NCBI GenBank assembly: GCA_012862575.1
Contig: BLSF01000115.1
Coordinates: 1-58,185, forward strand
From: Parietichytrium sp. I65-24A
Taxonomy: Eukaryota; Sar; Bigyra; Thraustochytrida; Thraustochytriidae
Direction: 5' to 3'
DNA: 58,185 bases
The notes beneath the pieces were generated by a model. It saw only the letters and a list, made by a program, of their open reading frames with translations. It was not told where the DNA came from and searched no databases. This document shows positions 9,948-19,277 of the stretch, one piece after another. The position numbers were made by a program, and so were the translations under genes. How positions within the stretch are numbered: position 1 is the stretch's first letter; the number at the start of each line of letters is the position of its first letter.

Positions 9948-11837
9948 ATGAAGATCTTTCAGCGGAAGCGCAGCTCGAAGAGCTTGAAGAAGGGCGAAGG
10001 ATCGGGGTCCTTGTCTGGTGCCGGATATGCCCCGAAGCCTGCAAATAGAGAGCTCGAGCTCAATCCGGAAGAGGAAAGCAGGATCTTTGGGCTGTTGCCT
10101 GTCGTGGTGGGGCGATTGAGGCAAGAAGATGCGTTGACAGAGGATAATCTCTTCTTGAAAAAGAGCAGGGACACGGCCATGGATCCGCAAGCAGCTCGTG
10201 CAACGAACAAGATGGCCGCCACAACTCTGTGCAGCCACATGTCGAACCCCGATCCTGTGCTTGCCAGTTATGACGTGCATGTCTGGGCGAACGTCCTCAA
10301 GTTGTTCTTGAAGGAGATGAAGAACCCTTTGATTCCGCAGCACCTGGCGCAGGTACTCGTTACGAGGGACTTTAACAATCTTGATGTGCAAACCATCTGC
10401 AAACAAGCCGCGAACGACTTGCCGCATAAAAATTTTGAGATTCTCCGCGACATCTGCTTACTACTAAGGGACTGCTCCACGGACTCGGTCCGTCTTGCGC
10501 ACTCCTTCAGTGCAATTCTATTCAGTCCGCCGGAGAGCGAGGGAGTCTTGGACTCGACGACCATGATTCGCCAGGCGGAGGCAATGACGAATCTTATGAA
10601 ATGTCTAATCACGGAGGCAAGTAATATATTCGACGTGGGAGACGGGTACGTTCCCCCGCCAGTTCGTGAGCCCGTGGCGTCCGCTGTGGGTTACTACATC
10701 AGCCCGACAATGGGTAACAACCACAAAACGACTACTTCTGAGCCAAAGAATGCGCCGCTGTTGTCTCAGCCATATACAGCAAGCACATCGACATCTTCGT
10801 CATCAAATGCTTGGTTCGTGACCTCCTTGTATGCTTACGATGCTGTGGAAGAGGATGAGCTCGACTTTCAGGAGGGTGAGCGCATAAAGGTGCTAGAGCG
10901 GATCAGCGATGATTGGTACCGTGGCGAGAAGACGCTGCCTGGCGGTGGAACTGTTTCAGGGCTTTTTCCTGGAACCTTTTGCGGACTTTCTGGAGAGGAT
11001 GGCCCAAGCAAGGACATTGGCGTCCAGGATATTAACAAGACAGAGCTCGCTCAGGTGGAAGTGGAGGCGGAGGCGGGGGCGGAGGATGGGGATTCTCAGT
11101 ACGTGGTTGCCTTGTACGATTTTGATGCTGCTCACTCGGTGGAGCTGTCCCTTCGCGCAGGGGAATACGTCAAGTTGCTGAATACCTCAGTTCCTGACGA
11201 TTGGTGGTTTGGCGAGAATGTGGAGGGCCAGCAGGGGCTATTTCCCCGGAGTTATGTTGAAGCCGCCAATCCCTCACCCGCTCCAGTGAGCACCATTTCA
11301 GCTGACCCATATGTAATATCCGATGATTTGCTCGTCCGCGGCAGCCCAACGGCGGCAAAGCCAACTTTGAGCGAGCTTGCTCCGCCGCCGCCCTCGCGGC
11401 AGACGGAGCCTGGGGCTATTCTTTTGAATCATGTTACGGAAACCTTCAAAATGCAGCCCACAAATCCCCCGTCATCTTCCGGGGTGCAAGCGTCCGTTCC
11501 TTCCTCCAGCGACGCTGCACCCAAACAGTGGAAGATCACCAAAGATAGGTATTCGCTGTGTTACAAGTTTTTCCTAAAGCTCTCGGTGGACGAGAACGGG
11601 AGCAAATATGTGCGTGGAAAGGACGCGGGCGAGTTCTTGCTGAAGTCCAAACTCTCCATGGCCACGGTTGCCCGAATCCTCGAGCTCGCCGATATTGACC
11701 GTGACGAACGTCTGGATCGAGACGAGTTCATCGTAGCGCACCATCTCGCCATATGTATCAGCAAGGAAGGCATGCCGGAGCCTTCTGTTTTGCCATCCTA
11801 TCTCATTCCCAAGGCCAAGCGCGACCTACTCAGATGA
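9948..11837 (+). CDS. RhoGAP-like / SH3 / SH3 / EH domain protein
   Basis: The 629 aa single-exon protein has a striking domain order. Residues about 45-215 resemble a RhoGAP helical domain, including the hallmark VLKLFLKEMKNPLIPQ. The usual Phe-Arg arginine-finger motif is not evident: the region reads NLFLKKSRD. Residues ~285-345 form an SH3 domain (LYAYDAVEEDELDFQEGE; WYRG; LFP). Residues ~383-440 form a second SH3 domain (ALYDFDAAHSVELSLRAGEY; DDWWFGE; LFPRSYV). A Pro/Ser linker leads to a C-terminal Eps15-homology (EH) domain (~525-620) with an EF-hand-like loop (DIDRDERLDRDEF). EH domains bind NPF peptides in endocytic adaptors, and SH3 domains bind proline-rich actin regulators. The likely role is an endocytic or cortical-actin scaffold, with GAP activity doubtful. 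The start ATG lies in a clear leader. The architecture is certain from the domains; the cellular role is inferred. Confidence 0.85.
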   Translation: MKIFQRKRSSKSLKKGEGSGSLSGAGYAPKPANRELELNPEEESRIFGLLPVVVGRLRQEDALTEDNLFLKKSRDTAMDPQAARATNKMAATTLCSHMSNPDPVLASYDVHVWANVLKLFLKEMKNPLIPQHLAQVLVTRDFNNLDVQTICKQAANDLPHKNFEILRDICLLLRDCSTDSVRLAHSFSAILFSPPESEGVLDSTTMIRQAEAMTNLMKCLITEASNIFDVGDGYVPPPVREPVASAVGYYISPTMGNNHKTTTSEPKNAPLLSQPYTASTSTSSSSNAWFVTSLYAYDAVEEDELDFQEGERIKVLERISDDWYRGEKTLPGGGTVSGLFPGTFCGLSGEDGPSKDIGVQDINKTELAQVEVEAEAGAEDGDSQYVVALYDFDAAHSVELSLRAGEYVKLLNTSVPDDWWFGENVEGQQGLFPRSYVEAANPSPAPVSTISADPYVISDDLLVRGSPTAAKPTLSELAPPPPSRQTEPGAILLNHVTETFKMQPTNPPSSSGVQASVPSSSDAAPKQWKITKDRYSLCYKFFLKLSVDENGSKYVRGKDAGEFLLKSKLSMATVARILELADIDRDERLDRDEFIVAHHLAICISKEGMPEPSVLPSYLIPKAKRDLLR

Positions 11838-12397
11838 GGACCCAAATGCTGGCATCCAGAAGCCTAACAACCCTTCGGGAAAAGTGAAAAGACAACCAAG
11901 ATCAAACCCTGAAGAATAATACCAATATGTTTCGTTTGAATTGAAACCATCTTCGAGCCCTGCACACTCTACACACTCTGCGTCATCAAGGTCCGAAGGG
12001 TCCTTTTTTGGGGGAGACCTTGCTTCAAATTATCTCCTCCGTCGAATACCGCCGACACATTCTCTGGAGTCCGTTCACTGGGATCTGGCGGATTGGATTA
12101 TTATTTTCAATCTCCTCTCATTCACACATGAACATTACCTACCCATGATAAACCGACAATAGGGCTCTGTCCGACACTCTTCAAGTTCGGCAAATTTCTC
12201 CACAAAGTGCACACCTTCTGTGCATCTCAAAATAACGCGGCAAGCGCAGGCACTGCACAGAGGGCCAGCGCGCTTTCGCCTTTGTCTTTGTCTTTAAGGC
12301 TAAGAAAGAAGGAAAGTGCCAGCGAACTGGTGCGAGATCTTCGCAAGGAGACAAAGGAGACACAGGAGACACAGGAGACACGTGAGAACTTGCGAGT
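11838..12397. other. Intergenic; crotonase leader
   Basis: Contains the 3' end of the previous gene and, at about 12345-12385, a short tandem repeat of GGAGACACA-like units ending 12 bases before the crotonase ATG. The repeat lies in the presumed leader. No gene is supported. Confidence 0.4.
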
Positions 12398-13408
12398 ATG
12401 GGCGAAGAGGAAGCCACGTTCAATGGCGTGCGAACCGAGATCAGCTATGGAGGAGCAGTGTTCACAGTGATCATTGACAGACCCGAGCGCAAGAATGCAG
12501 TGGACTTGGCCACGGCCACGGCGCTGTATGATGCCTTCAGCAAGTTTGAAAGAACGCCAGAGCTTAAAGTGGCAGTACTCTGCGGCGCGAACGGAGTGTT
12601 TTGCGCAGGCGCGGATCTCCTGGCAGCTGCCAGAAGGGATGGCTCAAGTAACCGAGTCCGACCGGACGGCATGGGACCGATGGGACCGACCAGAATGCGT
12701 TTAACGAAGCCTGTGATCGCTGCAGTGGACGGGTACGCTGTGGCAGGGGGTCTGGAACTTGTAAGTTGAAGCCTCTCAAGTGAACTTTTTGGTCTCACAG
12801 CCTTGCCAAGTAAAACTGTTTCGGATACGAGGTGTTGCGGCCTCGAGCTTTTTGGATTAGATTGGATTGGATTGGATTGGATTGGAGGGCAAGACAAAGT
12901 TCTTCGATGCTGTGTACCGATGCGATATTAACGTGATGCGAGGGGATTGCAGGCGTGCTGGGCCGATCTCCGGGTTGTGGAGGAGGACGCAATATTTGGA
13001 GTCTTTTGCAGACGATGGGGGGTGCCATTGATTGACGGTGGAACGATTCGCCTGCCTCGGTTGATCGGCCACTCGCGAGCAATGGACTTGATGCTGACGG
13101 GTAGGCCGGTGGGAGCTGCAGAGGCAGAGAGGATGGGCCTCGCAAATCGTGTGGTTGCAAAGGGCACCGCTCGCCAAGAAGCCGAGAAGCTGGCTGCAGA
13201 AATAGCTGCGTTCCCAGAAGGGACGATGCGATCCGATCGTTTGTCCGCTTACGAGCAGTGGAACATGAGCGAGGAGCACGCGCTTTTAAACGAGTTTAAG
13301 CACGGGTCCGCGGTGCTGGAAGACGGCTTGAAAGGGGCGGCCAAATTTGCGGCGGGCTCCGGGCGCGGCGGATCCTTCAAAGACTTTAAGGCCGGCTCGA
13401 AATTGTAG
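12398..13408 (+). CDS. Enoyl-CoA hydratase/isomerase (crotonase) family, 2 exons
   Basis: Exon 1 is 12398-12760 and exon 2 is 12953-13408, joined in phase 0 across a 192-nt GTAAGT...GCAG intron. The product is 272 aa, a normal length for a single crotonase domain. The oxyanion-hole segment (GVFCAGADLL) and the second signature (VDGYAVAGGLEL followed by ACWADLRV) are present. The split falls exactly inside this motif. The first catalytic Glu (in LEL) is present. The region that carries the second Glu in mitochondrial hydratases reads FGVFCRRWGVPLIDGG, with none at that place, as in many single-Glu crotonases. Hydration of enoyl-CoA is therefore not assured; isomerase or another acyl-CoA reaction is possible. 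No obvious targeting peptide or PTS1 (ends SKL preceded by AG: AGSKL*). The terminal SKL is itself a canonical peroxisomal PTS1, so peroxisomal location is likely. Confidence 0.92.
12761..12952 (+). other. Spliceosomal intron with pentanucleotide repeat
   Basis: GTAAGT donor and TTGCAG acceptor. It contains an (ATTGG)n run at about 12859-12886. At 192 nt it is the longest intron I can place in the window. Confidence 0.85.
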
Positions 13409-13582
13409 TTGCTTTTAGTCAACGGTTTACTATTGTTTTATTTTATCTTATTTTATATTTTATCTTTAATTATACTTTTTAAAAAGAAAATGTTTCCAAT
13501 CTACCCGTTTTCCTGTGTTTGATGAGTCTTTTCAGCACTTGAAGAACTCCCTTCCGCCACACCTTCCATTCCCCTTTTCGCT

Positions 13583-14116
13583 TCACTCGCACTCGCTAGG
13601 ATACACTGGATGCTCCAAAGGTATGATGGACTTTTTGTCCACGTCGCGGGGCAGCGCCTTCCTCATGTCATATGCATCTTCGCTGGCCACGCCACCTCCG
13701 CCGCTATAGTACCCAATGACCTGCCGATACACGCTGTATCCAAAAGCTTTGTACATTGTGATCGCCAGTGTGTTGGACATGCGCACGTAGAGGTCCACAA
13801 AGTAGCCGTTGTGCACGTGCTCCGACACTGCTTCCAGGTCCTTCATCAGCCTCCGTGCCAGTCCCAAACGGCGATATTCAGGAGCCACAGTCAGCGCGGT
13901 GACGTGGCCGTGCCAGTTCTCTCCTTTGCCTTCCGCCTTGCCCATCACGTAGCCCATGATCTTTCCGTCCGGCGCCTCCTGGGCCTGAAAGTACTCGGGC
14001 CATTTCCCCAGGTACTGCAAGTAGAACGGCTGGTTGTACGTCTCCGTGAGAGGGTCCAGGTTGACGTTGTTGAACTTGAACAGGTCGTCCACCGTGAACG
14101 GCCGCAGCGTCGTCAT
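13583..14116 (-). CDS. NAA20: N-terminal acetyltransferase NatB catalytic subunit
   Basis: The 177 aa protein matches the NAA20/Nat3 family along its whole length. It opens with MTTLRPFTVDDLFKFNNVN and contains NLDPLTETY, the acetyl-CoA-binding RxxGxA motif (EYRRLGLARRLM) and the conserved YFVDLYVRMSNTLAI / MYKAFGYSVYR blocks. It ends close to the family length (~178). NatB acetylates the N-terminal Met of proteins starting MD, ME, MN or MQ on the ribosome, with NAA25 as auxiliary subunit. Actin and tropomyosin are classic substrates. The start lies at CAT 14114-14116. Its leader carries a GAA repeat on the sense strand (TTC on plus, 14130-14153). No intron. Confidence 0.96.
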   Translation of the reverse strand: MTTLRPFTVDDLFKFNNVNLDPLTETYNQPFYLQYLGKWPEYFQAQEAPDGKIMGYVMGKAEGKGENWHGHVTALTVAPEYRRLGLARRLMKDLEAVSEHVHNGYFVDLYVRMSNTLAITMYKAFGYSVYRQVIGYYSGGGGVASEDAYDMRKALPRDVDKKSIIPLEHPVYPSECE

Positions 14117-15218
14117 CTCTCTGCACTTTTTCTTCTTCTTCTTCTTCTTCTTTCTTGCTCTTCTGTACTCGCTCTCGGCGCCGCCGCGGCAGAGATCTAT
14201 CGCTGGAAAACGCTCCTTTCTCTTTTCGATATTCTCTCTGCGGACTGCGTTTTTCTCCGTTTTTCTGCGTTTGCGTACTTTGTGTGTTTCTTCTCGTAGT
14301 GAGTCTGTGTCTGTATCTGGGTAATCTGGGATAATCTGGGTATGTGAATGTGATCATCACGGTCCTGTCTGTAGATTTGCAGATAGTTGGATACTATTGC
14401 GGGTTCATCGGCTTACTGTTGGGGTCGTCCTCGGTGCTTTGCTGTTGTTGTCATTTTGGTTGCCACCTCTTTATTTGATTCTTTCGTTGTTTCATTGATT
14501 CATCCATTCATGTATTGATTGATTCATTCATGCGTTGGTTCATTCATTCATTCATTCATTGCTCTTGTCTGGTTGTTTGTGCTTGTTTGTTCTTCTTTGA
14601 TTGATGTTCTAGCTAGTTGAGTTTCGCACATGGTTGAGTTTGAACATTGGTTGCTGGAGACGTTTGAGGTGAGCGAGCTTTGGTGGTTGAAGGGCTGTCG
14701 AGTTCCGAGCTGATGAGCTCGACTTGATGACCAAGACGGAAGAGAACTGTTTTTATGAAGGAAAAGTGGTCAAGAAGTTGAATTAAAAAAAAGAGAAAGA
14801 GGAGGATGATGGTCAGCGCGCAGCGAATCCCTCACCTGAACGAGAGACAAAGGATGGCGCAATGTATTGAGTGCGGGGCTGGAACGAATTAGAAGCCAAC
14901 ACAGCGGGGACAGAAGAAGAAAAAAAGAGGATCATCAAAGACGCCAAAAAGGAAGCTCAAATAAAAAGAGAAAAAAAAAAGAAACAAGTCAAGAAGCAAA
15001 GCGCTCGTAGACGAGATCAGATTTCGAGTTCCTTAAAGACCGCAAGGCCGACGAGAAACTACACTATAGAGTCGCAGCCTCCCACAAACTAATAAACGCC
15101 TGCCGCAACCATCTCCCGTCCCGTCCGCGACGCCGGTCCACCTCTCCTCCTCGCGCTCCGCAAGCTGAGCTGAGCTTCATCCACTTTCCTTCTTTCTTTC
15201 ATTCATTCCTTAAATCAC
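14117..15218. other. Intergenic, repeat-rich
   Basis: It begins with the (TTC)n tract at 14130-14153 in the NAA20 leader. From about 14487 to 14560 it has ATTC/GATT-type tetranucleotide repeats (TTCATTCATTCATTCATTC). The A/G-rich stretch 14880-15000 gives a short Lys/Glu-rich open frame that I reject as coding. The end is the 3' UTR of the P2 gene. Confidence 0.4.
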
Positions 15219-15560
15219 TTAGTACGCGCCGCCATCGCCGCCGAACAGGCCGCCGCCGCCCACATCAACCTCCTCCTCTGCCTCCTCGGCCTTCTCCTCC
15301 TCTGGGGCGTCTCCGCCAGCTGCTGCGCCAGCGCCTCCAGCTGCTGGGCCTGCGCCGCCGCCGCCGATGCTGAGCAGGCTCTCCTTGCCGGTGGCGAGAA
15401 GCTCCTTAAGGTCCTTGCCCTCCAGCTTGCCCATCACGCGCTCCAACTCGGACGCATCCACCTCCACTCCGGCCTCGGAGAGAAGAGACTTGACGTCCTC
15501 GGAAGAAGGGCTCTCCTTACCGCCGAGAGCCAGAAGCATGTACGCTGCGATGTACTTCAT
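15219..15560 (-). CDS. RPLP2: 60S acidic ribosomal protein P2-type, altered C-terminus
   Basis: The 113 aa protein has the P2 dimerisation domain (MKYIAAYMLLALGG, SSEDVKSLLSEAGVEVD, LLATGKESLLSIGGG) and the usual Ala/Gly hinge and Glu-rich segment. P1/P2 dimers form the ribosomal stalk, which recruits and activates translational GTPases. Family members almost always end in an acidic tag with GFGLFD. Here the tail is EEVDVGGGGLFGGDGGAY, keeping a GLF core but losing the acidic SDDDMGF context and adding a Gly/Tyr end. The frame is open and the stop clear, so this is not an obvious truncation. The start is supported by the perfectly conserved N-terminus. Identity is sure; the stalk-tail function is the open question. 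Confidence 0.95.
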   Translation of the reverse strand: MKYIAAYMLLALGGKESPSSEDVKSLLSEAGVEVDASELERVMGKLEGKDLKELLATGKESLLSIGGGGAGPAAGGAGAAAGGDAPEEEKAEEAEEEVDVGGGGLFGGDGGAY

Positions 15561-16574
15561 CTTTCCTTTGTTTGCACTTGCTCTTCGCGCACTCTCTCTC
15601 TCTCTCTCTGTGTCTCTTGTTGTGTATGTGTGTGGGGGTACTCGCTCCTCTCTCTCTCTTTCTTTCTTTCTTTCTCTCTCTCTCTTTCTCTACCACCAGC
15701 CTACCAATCGATGCGGGCTGTCCTACTGCGGTCCTACGGTTTCGGTTAGTCTGCTGTGCTGCAGGGGTAGGCCGGGGGGGTTAGGTGATTGGGTAGGATG
15801 AGGGGGTGGGGGTAGTGGAGGGGTAGTGGAGGGTAAGGAGAGTGGGTGGTCTCTCCGGGGGGAGGGTTTCTGGGGGGCGGGTGGTTGGGGGAGAATAGGG
15901 GGGATGGTAGGGTGTGCCCCGGGGTCTGGGTTGGTGAGCCAAGTGATTTCGGCCTCGTAAGGGGTAGTAGGGAGATGTAGGATTGGGGTGTGGCTCTAGA
16001 TGCACGTGGATGAGGGTAGTAGTAGTTGGGAGTGCACTAAAGCGTAGTAGAAAGGGCGGGTGGGGGAGGAACGGACGAAGGGTTCGCTAGGGTAGGGTTG
16101 CTGTGGTTCTGGCGGTTCTTGGGGTACGGGTACTACGACAAGTGGGTTCTTCCGACTTTTGACGCGGCGGGTTCCGGCGGGTCCTCCAGGTTCTCCGGTT
16201 CTCCAGTGACTTGGTTTCGGGTCTGCAAGAGACGAGTTTGTTGCCTTTCAAAGTTGGAAGCTGTCGTTGGCGTTGTTGAATTGATTAAAATTAGATTGTT
16301 TCTGCTTTGCGAATGAATGCATTTGGTTGGCGAGAAGAAGAAGAAGAAGAAGAAGAAGAAGAAGAAGAAGAAGAAGAAGAAGAACAACAACAACAACAAC
16401 AACAACAACGCGTAGATGCGAGCGCGTTAGAACGTGCAATTAGAGATGCGAGCCGTTCGTGGAACGCGGCGAGGAAGAAGTGTGTTCTTGGAGATGGGAC
16501 CATGCAAGGCCTTGCGAACTGTTGGGAAGGGATGTGACAACATGAAATGAAAAGATTGTTTATTTTTTTATTTC
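15561..16574. other. Intergenic with CT-rich, G-rich and GAA/CAA tracts
   Basis: Immediately upstream of the P2 start is a CT-microsatellite (15594-15690), GA-rich on the sense strand. A G-rich stretch (about 15770-15900) and a long (GAA)n-(CAA)n compound repeat (16332-16409) follow. Poly-Glu/Gln and poly-Leu/Ser frames read through the repeat are artefacts. No gene is supported. Confidence 0.5.
16332..16409 (+). repeat. Compound (GAA)n(CAA)n microsatellite
   Basis: About 17 GAA units followed directly by about 8 CAA units, uninterrupted. It lies upstream of the duplicated block, outside any supported gene. Confidence 0.95.
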
Positions 16575-17425
16575 ATGGCACGTCAATCGGCCGCACGAAG
16601 ACTGCCGCAATACCCGTGTTGCGTGTCGTGCGTTGCGTGATGCGTGATGCATGGTGCGTGTTGCGGGCACTGGCGAGTACGAACCGTGCTTGCTCATTCC
16701 ACGGTTGAACGCGATCTGCTGGATGCGTTTCTTTTGGGAAGAATATGGCTGGTATGTGTTGAGCTTGGAACAGTCGACTAGTTCTGAGACTCGTTGGCAA
16801 AGACGGGCAAAGGTTGATGATTGTTGACAGTGGCGGCCAAGAAAGCTTCTTTTCATTGACCAAGAACAAAGAAATTTGCTGTTCTGACGATTGTTCACGA
16901 CGATAGTTGGGAATAGTCGGCAGTCTGAGATCGCAGTTGGGAACGCTTGGCAATAGTCATAACGCTCGACAGCACAGTGCCTGACCATCGTCAATCGTTC
17001 AGTCTCAGTCTCAGTCTCAATCTCAATCTAACGAAGGCGGCATATCAAGCAATTCTGCAGCGGCGAAGTTCCCAGAACCGCGAGCGGATCGATCTCGCCA
17101 TGAAGGTAGCAGCTGGCGTCAAGGTAGCGCGGGCCTACGCGGCATTTACAGCTAATTCTGGCTACTTGTTCCGGGAATAGAGTCAACAGAGTCAGGAACA
17201 GGAAAAACAGGAAGCAGGAAGCAGAAAGGAGGGAGCAGGGAGAGTTCGAGGGGAAACGCGAGCTGAAAGTTCGAAGCTCCTATTGACATGGGCAAAAAGC
17301 GCCAGCGCTCGCAGGATGGAGCGGTGGCCTCAACCGACGACGTTGCGGTCCGCACGCTGAAGAAGAAGAAGAAGAGGAACGACTTCAGCACTGCCAAAGT
17401 CGGGTCGAAGGTAAAAGAGTTGAAA
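16575..17425 (+). repeat. Tandem duplication, copy 1
   Basis: The first of two ~860-bp direct copies. It runs from TGGCACGTCAATCGG through a shared promoter/leader to the beginning of an oxygenase coding sequence (ATG 17288). It differs from copy 2 by scattered substitutions and small indels, for example a GCGTGAT run that is longer in copy 2. It ends at an ambiguous base (n) at 17426. Confidence 0.9.
17288..17425 (+). pseudogene. Truncated 5' copy of the 2OG oxygenase gene
   Basis: 46 codons starting MGKKRQRSQDG nearly match the N-terminus of the intact gene at 18174, with a few substitutions (VAST for AASA) and an extra TAKV insertion. The match stops abruptly at the n at 17426, after which the next duplication copy begins. 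It is either a real truncated duplicate or an assembly artefact at that ambiguous base. Confidence 0.7.
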
Positions 17426-17434
17426 NACACTACT

Positions 17435-18299
17435 CGTGGCACGTCAATCGGCCACACGAAGACTGCCGCAATACCCGTGTTGCGTGTCGTGCGTTGCGTG
17501 ATGCGTGATGCGTGATGCGTGATGCATGGTGCGTGTTGCGGGCACTGGCGAGTACGAACCGTGCTTGCTCATTCCACGGTTGAACACGATTTGCTGGATG
17601 CGTTTCTTTTGGGAAGAATATGGCTGGTATGTGTTGAGCTTGGAACAGTCGACTAGTTCTGAGACTCGTTGGCAAAGACGGGCAAAGGTTGATGATTGTT
17701 GACAGTGGCGGCCAAGAAAGCTTCTTTTCATTGACCAAGAACAAAAGAAGTTTGCTATTCTGACGATTGTCCATGACGATGGTTGGGAATAGTCGGCAGT
17801 CTGATATCGCAGTTGGGAACGCTTGGCAATAGTCATAACGCTCGACAGCACAGTGCCTGACCATCGTCAATCGTTCAGTCTCAGTCTCAATCTCAATCTC
17901 AATCTAACGAAGGCGGCATATCAAGCAATTCTGCAGCGGCCATGTTCCCAGAACCGCGAGCGGATCGATCTCGCCTCAGGCTGGTGTCAAGGTAGCAGCG
18001 GGCGTCAAGGTAGCGCGGGCCTACGCGGCATTTACAGCTAATTCTGGCTACTTGTTCCGGGAATAGAGTCAACAGAGTCAGGAACAGGAAAAACAGGAAG
18101 CAGGAAGCAGAAAGGAGTGAGCAGGGAGAGTTCGAGGGGATACGCGAGCTGAAAGTTCGAAGCTCCTATTGACATGGGCAAAAAGCGCCAGCGCTCGCAG
18201 GATGGAGCGGCCGCCTCGGCCGACGACGTTGCGGTCCGCACGCTGAAGAAGAAGAAGAAGAGGAACGACTTTAGCGGGTCGAAGGTAAAAGAGTTGAAA
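17435..18299 (+). repeat. Tandem duplication, copy 2
   Basis: The second copy of the ~860-bp block. It carries the promoter/leader and first codons of the intact oxygenase gene. The offset to copy 1 grows from about 860 to 886 bases because of small insertions. Confidence 0.9.
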
Positions 18300-19093
18300 G
18301 AGAGCGCCGCTCTCGACCCTAGCGAAGGCGACGTGCCGGAGGACCAGTACCAAGCGATCGTTGCGGCGCTAAGACAGGTGGACTGGAAGAGCGTGGTGAA
18401 TACGGGCAGGAAGAATGTCATTGACCCGAGCAAATCTGACCGTAAGTTAACTTTGTGTCACCTGAGCTGGGTGAAGTACGGTCACTCACGTCTTGTTTGG
18501 TCGTCGCAGGCGATGCCAAAGGAAAACCTTACTGCAGGTCGTTTATTCTCGGCCCAAATATGAAAGACCCAAACCACGCCCCGTCGTTCTGGACGGAACA
18601 GAACCCCGAGCTCTGGCAGCTGTTGTGTAAGGCCATGCGCTCTCACGACCCAAAGCACAAATTTACAAATATTACGGTGAATATGAACTTCAACTGCAAG
18701 CCGCACAGGGACCGCGGAAACAACGGCAAGAGCTACATCATTGGGTTTGGGGAGTACTCTGGTGGCGAGTTATTCGTCGGTCCGCGGGACACCCATCAGA
18801 CCACACCGCCGGATGAAAAGCCCGCAAAAGTCGATAAACTCGATCTCTTTAGGCGTTTTACCCATTTCTATGGCTGCGAGCAAACGCACTGGGTGAACGA
18901 TTTCAAGGGAGAGCGTTACACATGCGTCTTCTACAACTTTCCTGAGCTGCATGAGAAAGGAAAGCTCCAACAAAAGTTTACCAAAGAGCAGGAACTGCAG
19001 CCAAAATTGCTGGACGACCCTCGAGCGAAGAAGATGCAGTCCAAGCTGGAGGCTTTTAAGGCGAGGCTGAAAAAGTCAAAGTCCAAAAGGTAA
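18174..19093 (+). CDS. 2-oxoglutarate/Fe(II)-dependent oxygenase-like protein, 2 exons
   Basis: Exon 1 is 18174-18441 and exon 2 is 18510-19093, joined across a 68-nt GTAAGT...GCAG intron with matching phase (one base left in exon 1). The product is 283 aa. A basic N-terminus (LKKKKKR, probable nuclear signal) precedes the double-stranded beta-helix core. The proximal metal motif is HRDRGN (HxD) in NMNFNCKPHRDRGNNGKSYI, then GFGEYSGGELFVG. The distal His is in THWV, followed by the 2OG-binding Arg in FKGERYTCVFY. This layout resembles the TET/JBP-related and other nucleic-acid-modifying oxygenases, but protein hydroxylases look similar, so the substrate is unknown. A Lys-rich tail (KKSKSKR) also suits nuclear or nucleic-acid contact. 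The promoter and first 46 codons are duplicated upstream. Confidence 0.85.
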
Positions 19094-19277
19094 AAGGAAA
19101 GAGTGTATGGACATGTGTGATGAAATGAAAAAGTAAAACAAGTTCGAAAGCATGTCTTTGTTGGTCATATCATATCTATTATAATCACACTTTTCCCTTC
19201 TCTGCATAGTCAAGCCAGCTAGCCCGGCAAGAGGGTCCGTTCGTAGTTGAGTTATCCATCCAGGGATGCCAACGCTG

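Noticed and set aside
14871-15092. Lys/Glu-rich short open frame
   Set aside because: It lies in an A/G-rich spacer; low complexity, no support.
15770-15900. G-rich tract as a G-quadruplex regulator
   Set aside because: Runs of G are present but irregular; nothing beyond composition supports a specific role.
16133-16537. Poly-Leu, poly-Ser, poly-Phe and poly-Glu/Gln frames
   Set aside because: They are readings of the GAA/CAA microsatellite in different frames.
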